Part shown: positions 21,106 through 33,803 of the stretch, one piece after another
Numbering within the stretch: position 1 is the stretch's first letter
Layout of the letters: each line of letters begins with the position of its first letter
NCBI GenBank assembly: GCA_018340805.1
Contig: JACMZG010001911.1
Span: forward strand, 35,006,652 to 35,070,651
Length of the DNA: 64,000 bases
DNA from: Microvelia longipes
Lineage: Eukaryota > Arthropoda > Insecta > Hemiptera > Veliidae
Direction of reading: 5' to 3'
Translations under genes and position numbers: made by a program
The notes under the pieces: model-generated
Database searches by the model: none
What the model saw: the letters and a program-made list of their open reading frames with translations, nothing else
What the model was told of the DNA's origin: nothing

Positions 21106-22465
21106 ACACAGTATAAATGTGGAAAACTAAATATAGGTTTATATTTTGAAAAATCACTTGACAATTAACCATAAAGAAATGTTTTAATAAACTAACTGCT
21201 ATACTTTTATTATTTTATTATTATTGATTGTTAGAATTTTTCTTTCAACCTTCCTTTATAATATGAATTCAAGTAAAAAATAAATAAATAAATTTTCAAT
21301 ATTCTCTAGACTTTAATACCAAAAGAAGTATAATTTTTAATATAAAAATTTAAATAAATAAAATATAAAGCTAAAAATATGAGGAACAATTCTTTGCGTT
21401 TAAATTTAAAGTAAATATGATGCAATATCCTTTTTCCCCCATTTTAACTTAAAATATTTGGATGTAAAGGACAAAAAATGTAATAGAATTCCAAATGAAT
21501 TATAGGGACAAGTATTAAACAATAAATAGTTAATGTGTATGTTTATACTTTTCTTTATTTAAAAAAAGTTTTGCTAAGGGAGAAGAACATTAGGGACTTT
21601 ATTTCTTGGTTTTGGAGCTAAGGAAATGAACGAGGAAACAAGGGGACATGCTAAGAGAATAGGGCGAACGCAAGGAAATGAGGCCTTCTCCTGGGACCTT
21701 TAGGTCCCTCTTTAGTGATAATTTTACACATTTCTTCCTATAAACAAAAAAAAGTTAAAAAACACCGCTTCTAATGTTTTTAATATCAATGATTCAATAC
21801 TCATAACTCTTTTGTGCAGGGTGAATTAACGAAAAATGTATTATTCCCAAGTTGTGAAAACATTTAAAAAGAATCGTAAAAATAAATGTAGGAGAATAAA
21901 AGACATTATAAAAACTTCTGGGTTGCTTTTAAAGTCAAACTTATATACAAAATAGATTATAATTAATTAAAATTTATGTGGTAATTTAAATATGTAGTTA
22001 TAATTTAAATTTATTTATTTGAAAAAAGTATAACTTTAAGCCTGTAAAAGGTCGTGCTTATTGTAATTATAATATATACTAATTTAAAAAAAAATGTCAT
22101 CCTAACTTTAACATACAATGATTACTTACATATTAATTATTGTCATATAAATTTAATTCAAATTGTTCGAAAATGAATTAATGACAGGAAACAACAAAAA
22201 CGTCTCAAGTAGATAAGAATTAATCAACCTAGATGGAAAGTAAGTTAATTAAAAACGGCTTAGATTATTAGTCTAAAAAAACGAAAAATTGTCTTTCCTA
22301 ATATTTTAATGATAATATTTTAATGCATATCACATTTCCTTAGGTAACGCAGCTAATTAAATTGCATTTTTTTAAGTAAAAATTAAAATGATACTGAAAA
22401 TAAATTGAGTGAGATCCTTATCCTTAATAACAATTCCTAATCAGATTAGTTATCAACAGTTATCT
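21106..22465. other. AT-rich non-coding DNA
   Basis: Nothing coding is recognised. A short palindrome GGGACCTTTAGGTCCC lies at about 21697-21712; a related GAGGGACTTTAGGTCCCTC occurs at about 17847-17865. Confidence 0.4.
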
Positions 22466-23108
22466 TAGTCCCAAGAGCTAGGCCTAAAAAATGTGACTCT
22501 GAATTACTTCAAACCAAATATTTCTGAAAATTTACCGTAACTTATGATGTAAAAGCATAGTCTGCCTATACATGTGAATGCGCTCATTTAAAATATTAGA
22601 AAAGCGCTCAAATTTTAGTTTTCTTGTAATAAGTGGTTCCCTGTATTTTGTATGAAAAACATGAAGAGAATATTTTTAATGCTAATAATATTTGCTATAA
22701 AATAAGTGTGTTTTCATAAAAATTATATAAGTTTAACCAAAGTTATGATATTTGTTAAATGGCCAAAAAAAAAAAATGCAGAAAAAGCCAATATTTTTAC
22801 AAAAAAACCGTTGACTTTGCATAAATTAACAATATTTTTGGTGTTTTTGAAAGAGTCATAACTTTGGTTGTAGTCATCCGTTTTTGATGATTTAACACTC
22901 GTTTTATAGAACATTTTATCACCTTTAAACATGCTCTCTTCGCGTTATGCACACGACCCACAGGGAACCACTTATTTCAAGAAAACTGAAATTTGCATAC
23001 TGTTTTTTCTTCTCAATTTAAGGAGAATTTGAACAAATTTCAGAAAAAATTGGTTCGAAGTAGTACAAAATGAGTCTCATTATTTCAGGTCTGGTTCCTG
23101 GACTGTCT
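22466..23108. mobile_element. Foldback/MITE-like element with three nested inverted repeats
   Basis: Outer arms at about 22466-22533 and 23035-23106 match imperfectly (shared blocks GACTC, TACTTC, AACCAA, TTCTGAAA). Middle arms 22610-22644 and 22960-22994 are 35-bp inverted repeats with about two mismatches (AGTTTTCTTGTAATAAGTGG against AGTTTTCTTGAAATAAGTGG). Inner arms 22735-22748 and 22856-22869 match perfectly (AACCAAAGTTATGA). There is no coding region. The whole could fold into one long stem. Confidence 0.65.
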
Positions 23109-24538
23109 AGATTATTCAGAAAACTTATCAACATATAGTTTTTGTTTTTGGTTTTAGCTTCAATTTCCACATAAATAATACATCACATTTAACCATATGT
23201 TTATAGTGCACACTATAAAGTCAACAAAACCATATTATGTATGAGCAAAACTAGAATATAATCAAAATAGAAATTGACTTAAAAATAATCGAACTTAAAA
23301 ACACAAGTTTACTTATAAAGTTGTTAGAAATATCATTATTTATATTAACAAATCAAATTAAGTCGTTTCACTTCATTGTTTAATTAAACTGATTTCTAAT
23401 AACCATTAATAAATTATTCTGTAAAAGATTAAAATGGGATTTTGTTTTACTTCTCTTGTTTCTGCCAACCCATATTTTCATGAAAAACAATTCTTAATTC
23501 GAACCAGTAGACTTGGTAGTATAAATAAGTTGGCTGGAGTTTTTAGATTGAAGCCCTCTTTCGTAATATCTATTATTTTCAAACGAATGTGTTTGTATTA
23601 GAATTGTTTTTCGCTAATGAAATTATCATTTGATCACATCTTCAAATCCCCTTTCTTAGTTCTAAATCAGTGAACTAGTTTATAAATGGTTTCTGCCCTC
23701 CTTCCATTAATAAACAGTTTTCTTAGCCAACCCCCAACTTCTGCTCGTTGCCCTTTCTTGTTCAGCCATTAGAAATTCATAGATTACCATTCAAGAGAGA
23801 GACTCCCGCCTAGAAGTCTAACATTATAAATCCGAGGGAAATTGCCGCTATTATACCGCCGAGGGAATTAGTAAGTTATTAACGGTCTAAGGTTTTAATG
23901 ATAACAATCCTAAGTTTGGACAATAATTATACATCTAAACTAAAAGTTGGCAATGAGGAGTCTGCCCGTAAATTAGTAGCTATTCTCTGTTCTTAGCCAG
24001 ATCTTTAGTTATTGGAAAGCTTTTGGTACAATGCTAACCTCCCACCCCACTAATTCTCATTCCCGTGGACTGTCTTATGATTTAAATTATCGACGGCCTA
24101 TTCTACGACCCTAACCAAACACTTCCTTCCAAACAAATGCTCAACATCTTCCTCATAATTTTGATTAAGAACATCGTTTGTTCTTGGCCATTGAGAAACG
24201 TTACAGTTAACCGAGCACACTGTCTCTCTTTAGTACTAAAGTCAAATAATACAGAAGTTCTACCCAACTCTTTAAGTAATTTATTAGCAGGGTCGTTTTA
24301 AAACATCGGATATTAGAAATATAGCTGTAATTCTACTTATTTGATTATATTATCACTAACAGGAAAAGTTAATAAATATAATTTATAAATAAGAGATCTA
24401 ATAATAATAAATGTATTATTATAAAAGCCATTACCTCTTTATTTATTGAGATGGGTGATGAATTTACTCATCTTTTATAAAGTTGATTGAAATTATGAAA
24501 CAAATAAAGATTAACACAGTATGATCTATAGCTTGCTC
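23109..24538. other. Non-coding DNA; higher-GC unique island at about 23640-24260
   Basis: Bases 23640-24260 are less AT-rich and show no repeat structure and no long open frame. A regulatory or otherwise constrained region is possible but unproven. Confidence 0.35.
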
Positions 24539-24703
24539 CCGGTTATAATCACTTGACAGCGTGGGAAATTAGTATTGGAGAACCAATAAGTTAGGCCTGA
24601 TTGATATGAAATAGTAGGCATGGTTTAACATCCAGGAATAATCTTATTGGCTCCCTGGCATAATGTTCCCACACAGTTAACTGATTGTAACGTTGTGTTA
24701 TAC
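24539..24703 (-). mobile_element. MITE-like element M1, copy 2
   Basis: Arms read CACTTGACAGCGTGGGAAAT on the left and GTTCCCACACAGTTAACTGA on the right, matching M1 copies at 12345 and 42258. The interior (GGCATGGTTTAACATCCAGG, AATCTTATTGGCTCCC) is closest to the reverse complement of copy 3. Confidence 0.65.
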
Positions 24704-27700
24704 TAAAGAAGTAGTGGACATTGTCACAGAGCTATCCTTCTTGAAACGTATGAGTAACAACATAATTTGCAAGTCATGAAGGAAGGCTCCTTCTGACCGA
24801 TTTCACGAAGAAATCGCGCCGAGGCTGATCTCAGAATAAAAGAACTTAAACTTAAAAAACGGGCTCATGTGGAAATGGATAGAAAGATGTGGTTGAGTAA
24901 GTCTTACATAGCCTGTAGCACCCCAAGCAGTGACTGTGTTGTATCAGTTTTATTTGTTCATTGTTTTATAAGTATGTGTAATTGTGAACCCGCTCCTTCA
25001 TAAATATCTAATATAGTCAAAAATATAAATTTTCCTTGAATGTTTTGGTTTTGTGTTTCCTATTTCATGATTTTATAATGAAAGAAAGGATAAAAACTTA
25101 CTTCTGAAAATGTTCATTTCATAAATATAACGTTGTGTATAAAGACTTACCAAAGCTTTATTCCTAAAGATTTAATACCTCATGTGACTTAAGCACTGGA
25201 AAATCCTTTAGAGAAAAAGTCCGAGAGGTGAAAATATAGCATCTTATTTTGTAAAACGTTTTTCCATATTGTTAAAAGGCTCTAAGGGTGACAAGAGAAA
25301 TAGAAATTATTATTTCTCTTTTTAATGCTTTTTCCTTGCGGACTTGTAGTTGTCCTGGCATATTAATTCGTTTCTTCTATAAAAGGAACTTGGTAGGGAA
25401 AACACTTTTCATTTGAAAAGGACCCCCAAAGTCCACTTAATTCCGAGGGTTGTTCCAAAGTCTTTTAGTATTACCTGTTTTGTGCTTTCAGCTCATAATC
25501 GTCAACAGTGGGCGCAAAGAAGGTTTTATAATCCACATAGTACTTATTATAGCGGACCCAACAATATCAACTCGCAGTGTAGATATTCTTCAAAAATAGT
25601 CATTGTCCCTAAAAGTGCCCCTCTACTTTTAATATATTGAATTACATTATTGTAATGGTCAATATTGCTTTTTTAGTCATGATTTCACATCTTGATTTAA
25701 TCTTAATACATTACTACGTAACCTTTTTAACCTTTATTAATAACCTCCATTGAAGCACTTACGGATTATAAGAATTTGAATACAATATTAAAGTATGGAA
25801 ACGTAATGAAAAGGCATTTAAAACGGTTTATAATAAAGTGTTTGATATATTTCTATTTATTAAATTTTAATCTTCTGGGTATGCGGTAAGATTTTATTTC
25901 CCCTATAAATTAGGTTATACCTTTATCGGTAAATTCTAATGAAAAACAGGACATATAATGCTCAAATGTGAGTTTCTCTCTTAACAAAATATTTTCTAGA
26001 CCAATAAAAAGGTAAGATGTGATAATGTGTTCAAGAAGGCAAAAATTAATGTTACTGTTTTAAAATGTCGTTTCAATTCAAAGTCATGGTTATTAACAGA
26101 AAAACAAGGCCTATCGTTGATCACGAAGAGTCGGGCAGTTCTAGCCATAAAAAGAGATTATTTGAGGGCTTATCTTGTGCAATTAGTCCAAGAATAATTT
26201 TGGTGCAGGGCGGTACATTCAGAATGAGGTAAAACAGGAGCTTAGACTTTCGAACAGAGGTTTTACTCCAAACAAGTCACCTCATTACCTCTTTACCTAC
26301 TCATATCTGAGTTTAAACCATCATATTAATATTGTAGTTTGGCTAAGTTAAATTGGAGTATACTATAAAATTAGACTATTTTAAAAGATACATAAATCCT
26401 TAGAAATTTTACACCAATATCACTATATATTCAGTTGATTTTTCACCAACCTATTATTAGAAATAGGTAACCTATATTTTTGTTAAAAACCTACATGAAA
26501 CTATTTTTTTTAAAAAGATATTTTTTTTTTGTATGGCTATAAATACTTTACACTGAAAACCACGTTTCAGAACCGCAGATCCCGAAATACTAATACAAAT
26601 GTACCTGAGTGTAATATGTAACTACGAGGACTTATTTTAGTTTTTAAAATAATTCCGACCCTAACGGCTAAACTGAATTAGATGAAACAGCAAATAAATC
26701 AGGTTTTGTGAAAAGAAAAATAGTTCTGATTTTTGAAAAATCTCACACTGATTCACAAAATAAAGTCTATATAAATTTGGCTAAGGTTTTGTCCTACATC
26801 TCATCTAGCAAGTTAAGACATTGCCTCAGGGTTTTGTGATTCACAAAAGCTAAAAAATGAAGGGTCAACTTCCTGCTTTGTTTGCTCTATTATGCGACTT
26901 GCAAAAGACAAAAGCAAAAGAGCAGAAACATTTTTTTTACTGATGTACACAAAATGTTTTATCAGTGATGTAGAAAAAAGTAGTCATTTACTTTCAATGT
27001 CCGGCATAAAATAGATAGATAAAGACAATTTTCTTTCTTATTCTTGTTTATATATGAGATTGGACGTCAGAAAAAAATACTTAGATAAAGGAAAAAAGAC
27101 AGAGAGAAGGGAAATAGAAGGAATATGGTTTCTAGTCGTTATATACGATGGAGATTTAGAGTGAGACTCTAAGGTAGGAGTTGTGTGTGCATGGTGAGGC
27201 CCTTTTCCATGTAAGGAGGGAGGTAAGGTGACCACACTGGACCCTTATCATTAGACTTTATGGTCGGACCCCGAGGGGTGCTAACTCCTCCTTAGTCTTT
27301 CCTATGAACAAATGTCCTCTCTCTCTCCGATTGTCTCCACGATTAATACTGATTGGTCCCCATACGTACAGTTGTACCAGAACCGCAAGCCGAATTCATA
27401 ACTATCTCTTTTCCCTTCACCTGCATTATATATAGGAATTGACCCTCCTCGTCTCCTATACAATCTACTTTATCTTTTATAGCTATTTATTCTTCTTTTA
27501 TCCTTTTGCTTCGCCACCATGTATTAGTTTACCATTTTTACTTTCTTACTAAACAAGAAAAAGGAAGAATAGTTTTACAGATTCGAGACAGGGTCTCCCT
27601 AGCCAGTAACTTGTACCTTTTACCTTTAGGAAAACCAATGTGAAAGATTTTAACTTATTTTAGAGTTTAGCTTATTCTGTAAGGTTATACACGTACTGGA

Positions 27701-28266
27701 CAAAGTATAACATAATATTTTCATCTAAACCTTGGATCGATTTCAAGCTTGAACAACTTCTATTTCTTTTATCTTTTCGTGTAATACAGTTTCTTTTTAT
27801 CAGTTTCTTTGTGAAGACGATACAAATTCTCTAGAGGTCAACTTTTAATGGAAATAGAATATTTGAAGTTTTAAATAATAAAGCATGACTTTTTCCATTT
27901 CAGAATAAACTTCAAGTCTAATGGAACTAGAGTTCCGTTAGACGTCATGTATAGAACTTTCTTTGCATGAATATACAGGTGTAAGTAGTGAAATATAGTT
28001 TATTTAATCTAATGAAATCTAGTCTTTTCTGTGTCAAACTGATTTTCATCAAGTATTATGGAGACAAACAGAAGTATTTATAACTCTTATAGGATGTCTT
28101 AATAAGGTTATACTGAAAGAATGTATTAAGATAGGGTGTGCCCTCTCTATTAAAGGTTGAAGGCATGTTTCATGTGAATGAAAATATAGATATATATGTG
28201 GAAACCATAAATCTACCAAATGGAGTCAAAAGCGGATCCAGCTTCTACCTTTTATAGGGGGGCTAC

Positions 28267-28269
<3 letters not shown>
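24704..28269. other. AT-rich non-coding DNA with a pyrimidine-rich, higher-GC patch at about 27040-27450
   Basis: An open stretch at about 24797-25003 is short, starts without ATG and has a charged Lys/Glu-rich helix-like run; it could be a retroelement scrap but is not supported. Bases 28122-28160 (GATAGGGTGTGCCCTCTCTA) share a block with 35256-35290. No gene is recognised. Confidence 0.35.

Positions 28270-28322
<53 letters not shown>
28270..28322. repeat. (AT)n microsatellite
   Basis: About 23 TA units with a short degenerate end. Confidence 0.95.
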
Positions 28323-29161
28323 CATGACATACATATGCGTTCATGAGCAAAAACGCTCGCATTGTCATGAAAATCCGCCTGGTTTGTAGGCCTACGCGCT
28401 TCATTTGTTTAGTTTAATCCCAAATCGCAGCAATATTTTTAAGTTATTTACAATTTTGTTATAAGACTTTTAAACACATATTATTCAGTATCTGTGTAAA
28501 CATATTAAATTTGCATAACTCAAATTTAGTCACACTAGGCGACGAAGAGGACGAGCTTAATAATGTGACGAATTTGAGTCATGTAGGCTTAACTTAACAC
28601 CAAAACCCCTTCTCTGATATTATGCATTTAATAATTGTATAGAATATGACAAATAAAATAACCCAGAAAATGTATAATAACTTTTTCTAAAACAATGTGT
28701 ATTGATGACTGATAACATTTTTCATATCGACAAAAGTTGTTCCACAAAAAATGCTGAGGGAAGTGATTTGTGAAACAATGAAAACAGATATTGCTAGCAA
28801 CTCTGAGACATAGAATGTGTGCATACATAATCAATATCATTGAATACATGAATGAACAAAGCCTTTTATTATTTAAATCACTCTGTTTGTCACTATTTGA
28901 CCAGCTTACATCATTTGAAATTTCCAATATAAGTCACTAAACATTTCAGACCAACTTGTCTCTTTTTATAAATTTAGACATTGAAATCTACTAAATTTGC
29001 TCTAAGGTATTGGTTATACACGTAATGAATAACTATATATTAGTTATTCATAATAACTAATAGCACCACACTTCGTGTGGAGTTGACCACTGGAAGTCCA
29101 AATACCCTACTATTTGTTTGTTAATCGTCTGGCATGTATAATAATCTGATAATTAAAATGT
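28323..29161. other. AT-rich non-coding DNA
   Basis: A 99-codon minus-strand open stretch at 28628-28927 has no recognisable domain and a composition typical of AT-rich noise. Confidence 0.4.
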
Positions 29162-29460
29162 GTTTTCTACGGTAATTTTAAAAAGTTAAATTGGACTATA
29201 TCTTTGTATTAATTATTTTAGAAACTGTGCAATGTCTCAAACAATTAGATACTAATACAGTTAAATTAATATTAATTTTTCCCAAGCTATCATTTAAAAA
29301 AATGTAATTTTTTTAAAAAAATGCAATTATAATTTAAAAAAACGTTCACTGGTACACCAGAATTTATCTTTTAAATAATGGAAAAATATGACACAGTTTT
29401 AGAAATGATTCATATAATGGCATGCTCCAATTCATCTTTTAAAAGTTACCGTAGAAAAAC
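29162..29460 (-). mobile_element. MITE-like element M2, copy B (inverted)
   Basis: Terminal arms 29162-29195 (TTTTCTACGGTAATTTTAAA) and 29426-29460 (AAAGTTACCGTAGAAAAAC) are inverted repeats. Inner blocks (CCCAAGCTATCATTT, ACTGGTACACCAGAATTTAT) match copy A at 20104-20460 in reverse complement. Confidence 0.6.
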
Positions 29461-29476
29461 TCTTTATGGTTATCAG

Positions 29477-29505
29477 ATTACCATACATGAATGACGGTTA
29501 TCAAG

Positions 29506-29567
<62 letters not shown>

Positions 29568-29594
29568 TGGTAACCGTCATTCATGTATGGTAAT
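29477..29594. repeat. 34-bp inverted repeat flanking a (TA)n run
   Basis: The left arm 29477-29510 (ATTACCATACATGAATGACG and on) and right arm 29561-29594 are reverse complements with about two mismatches. About 25 TA units lie between. A GT run follows at 29595-29620. The same ATTACCATACATG block follows M2 copy A near 20477. Confidence 0.85.
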
Positions 29595-29620
29595 ATGTGT
29601 GTGTGTGTGTGTGTGTGTAT

Positions 29621-32600
29621 GTAGGTGTATTTATACAGTCCCACATTAAAACCATTTTCCCTTTGCCCTTAAAATTATTTTTTCTTTGGAAATGTGCTAA
29701 AAGTGAATTTCGGTGTGTGAATAAACAATCTGTTATTAGAACTTGAAATTAGGTTAACTCAAATAAGCAGAAATAATAATTTTGTTTATTTCTTTCATTC
29801 ATTAACCTGTTAGATTTTTCAATTATCTCTATGATTCAGCAAAGCTAAATTTTATTTATGTGAACTCAGTGATGTAGCCAATGAGAAAATTTAATATAGA
29901 TACGTTAACTTCAAACTTGCTTCGCTTAAATATTTTCGTATCTAATTATTTTTAATTAGACAGATAAATTAGTCAGAATCAATAAAAAAACACGCATTTT
30001 GTTTATGAGTGCAAAATACATAACTATGCAATTTGAATTTCCATCATATTAGTTTATAACTAGAAAATTATAGCAGTTTTGTTATCTACGAGCAATTATC
30101 AATGAGTTATGGATGTGTGAGCTATGGGCGATAAAAGCATATTTATTACTTTTTTTCAAATATTTGTTTGCTATATTAATTCAATTCACAGCCAATGCTA
30201 AATATTTATCCTATGCAATAAATAATTTAAAAAAACTGCTATTAGAAGTATTTTATTAGGTCTATATTACTACTTATAAGTTACTTACTTTAAAGTAGTT
30301 TACACTTCGAGAAATTTGCGCGTTTCAAATGAAATGAGTAAAAATTGTACGAAATTTTCCAGTTGGAATTTCCATTGACGCTAACATGTGTAAATAACAG
30401 GTTCTGTCTTTACATAGTATGCATTGATCATCTGAAGTAAAATGGATGGTCTTAAATTAGCCATTTTGAATTGTTTTGCATAGAATTATAATATGAAAAA
30501 TATGTATTTTTTATTGATAGATTAGCTCAGATTTTGTTGATTTTACATCTATTAGCTAACGACTACAGCAGGAAAAAATGTAACTAAATAAAAAGAATAC
30601 ATAACTGCATGAAAAAAAAGATATACATAACTGAATTATAGTTGTTGCATGATGCATTCGATCCTATAATCAATATAATAAATTAATCATATCACGTCAA
30701 TAAATAGCATAGAATAGGTTGTCTTTGCACTTCTTCAATTCACACTGTCGATATATTGATCAATACTTCGTCAATTTATTGATCGTGAGCATCAACAACT
30801 CATGATAAGTTGTTGAAATTTTTGATCCCCAATATACTAACAAAAGTAAAAAAAAAAAAACAGTATTAATAATCATTGTTTCTGAAGGAGGTTAACGAAA
30901 CTTTACTCTACATAGACTTTATAAAATAATATATGAGATATTTTTTATGATATTCTGCAATATTTTAGATGTCTCTACCATTAAGTATGTTGCATGATAA
31001 CTCTTGAAAGGGTTTCTTATACATCAAAACGAAAATTGGCATATAACACGATGTTGGAAAATCTACTCGTCAACTCAAGTTATGAGGTCACATCAAGAAA
31101 CAATTTTAATAAGTTTTCGTAAGTTTTATGTATCCTTTGTTTATATCTGAAGATAGGGTATTAACGAAAATATGTAGCTCTAACCAATAAACCCTAATTA
31201 AAGGATTCTACTCAAAGAATATAGGATCTATGGAAAAGTATGGAAAGATAGTATGGAATAATATGTTATACGGGCATCCGCCACATTTGAGAATCGTTAT
31301 CACTCTGTTTCATTACGTCTAACTTACCAGGGAGCTGAGGCACTACCGAATTTTAATAAAGGTTTAACAGTCAACTGTTCATGTTTTGCAACTCTCTGTA
31401 GTATCAAACGATGAAGTATTGAACAACTTTTTCTAAGCAGGTCTGAAGGAGACCATAGATATTTTTGCTTATACCTTGTAGGACGTTTATTAAAAGTTAT
31501 AGAATATATCAGTTATTCATTGCAGAAATTTTATCATATCCAAAACGTTAATATGTAAAAGAAATTAATAACTGAAAAAAGCCATTTTATGTAGACACAA
31601 GTAAAAACTGGCTATTTTCTCTCGCCGGGTGTAACCGATGTGAAATAAGCAACGATGCATAAATTCAGGAACCTGAGGGGCTAGAGCAATGTCGTCCAAC
31701 ATGCGACCCAAATTATTATCTTCTATACCTAATGTAAATATTTTTAGGCATAACCTAGAAGGGTTTTCTGCTAAAAAAAGGCTATATTGTAATAATAATT
31801 GTCATTATGTTTTATAAAGCAGACGGTGCTGGGTCATGGTTTTTAGATGAATAAATCAGAGCACAATGTTTTGTTTAATTGTTCAGTTTTTAGAACCCGT
31901 TGAGAATTACAGGTCTCCCAACCCTCCATCTGCAGCAAATCGCTATTTCATATCTTGTATAATAAAATAAGCAATAATATAAATTCCCTTTCCTAACACA
32001 GGTTCTAATTAGTTCCCTGTAATTATTTTAGATTTATGTTTATTATTATTTTTTTAAAAATAAATTTTATAAAACATTATATTTTTACAAATATCCCATG
32101 TGGTTGATAATACATTAAATTTTTTGACAATATTAATGCTTGGTTGTAAATAAAAAAAAAAATTAAAACTCCTGTGAACGTTATAAATAATAATACTGTA
32201 AAGAAGAAAACACAGTGCGTTGGGCCCCATTAAACATTATAACAGATTTGGCAAATTTAAGGATGTAGAATATTTTTTTGTGTTTTTCCTACATATGAAT
32301 ATAAATTTTACTTAAATGTTTATTATTCTAAATTATATGGAATGCAAAAGAAATAACACAGCTTAGAATATTATAGTAAGGAATTCTTGTCATGACAAGT
32401 TTACCAACTCCAGTGACTGGATGTCCACTGAAGAGGGATGAATCCATATTATACCATAAAGATAAAAATAGGTACGAAAAAATTGTATTACTTTAAATAT
32501 TGTACAATAATAAAATTTAAACTAACAATTCCTATAGTACTTACTTATAATATAATATAAGAATAAATTGATACTGTACCTCTTGCTATATTTTTAATTG

Positions 32601-33742
32601 TTTGGAAAATCTAAGTAATTTTATTTGGTTGTGACAGTTTTGGAACAACCAATCACAACACACCAAATGTTCCATATCGCATAGAAGCAGCTTAAGTTTT
32701 TGTCAAACTATTCCTGTCAGCCACAAATGCTGATTAGTATACTAAATCTGAAGCTGATCTTAGATGCTGAGTTAAGCCACCAACCGATAAGCCACTTCAC
32801 GAAAACTAGCGTCACCACAACGTAATACTACTTTAAGCTTAAGCTTAAGATAATAATTACATTCTGAGGACGTACGAAGAGACACTGAAGTTTTGGGGGA
32901 AAGATACCGAGGTACCTTGTACCCAATATTTTAAAAGTAAAAACTAAATGCTTTGTTCTATTTGACTTAATTACTTGCAATACCTAAAGTACACTTTAAT
33001 GTGTGTTTACTTTTAAGTAACACAGCCTGTTTTAATGTTTGTATCAGTATTTTTATGCATTTCATTAACCAAATTATTATTGGGACGTGTTTGGGCTAAA
33101 GTGAGACTAATCACGATTAGCCCGCACGGAGTACAACTCATTAGCTCGGGAACAGTATTAACAGCTAAGAAATCAACAAAAACAAATTTATATTTGTGTT
33201 ATTGTATTATTACAAATAAATACCATACCATGTATTTTACATATATCAAGTAAATGGGGCCAAGCGAGCTATAAAAGAAATAGGGCAATGGTGATAAATT
33301 TTGGTGATAGTTGCTCGATGTGAATAAGTAGAATGCCTGCACCAGACCTCCAAAACAAAATAACTATAGCTAAGCAAAACCTGACTATGTTAATTGTTGG
33401 ATTCAAAATTCCAATTTAGGTGTTTGATTTCTAGAATTAGGTGGCTTCAGTATTGCTAAATGTCGTCTATGAAGGGAGTAAATTCACAACACAGCACTAT
33501 CCAAGAAATTGAATTGTTAATGAAATGATTGGCACAAATTTCACCTCCAGAAAGGGGTTTATGTGAAACGGCAAAATTATAAAAATTCAAAATAGCAAAA
33601 CTCAAAAGGAAACTTGTATCACCACCACTTTTTCTCCATCTTTTTTTCATTGCTAGCTGAATTAGCTGGTGCAGCAAATCTAAATTGAGATTCAGGTCCA
33701 GAGTTGGTTACACTGGCAAAGAATTAAAAGATGCTAAATCAG
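29621..33742. other. AT-rich non-coding DNA
   Basis: Over 4 kb with no open frame of interest, no tandem repeat and no recognised RNA gene. The frames at 33035-33253 (plus) and 33456-33677 (minus) have no family resemblance. Confidence 0.4.
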
Positions 33743-33803
33743 CAACACGGCAAAGTGTTGCCGTGTTGTAAAAGTAGTAGGGGAAAGTACTAACTTTCCC
33801 CTA
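33743..33803. repeat. Two adjacent perfect 11-bp hairpins with 4-nt loops
   Basis: Hairpin 1: CAACACGGCAA (33743-33753), loop AGTG, complement 33758-33768. Hairpin 2: TAGGGGAAAGT (33778-33788), loop ACTA, complement 33793-33803. They are 9 bp apart. Neither is followed by a T-run, and this is eukaryotic sequence, so I do not call them terminators. Confidence 0.85.

Noticed and set aside
24797..25003. Charged Lys/Glu-rich open stretch resembling a coiled-coil gag segment
   Set aside because: It is only about 68 codons with no ATG and no neighbouring gag or pol motifs, so it is too weak to call.
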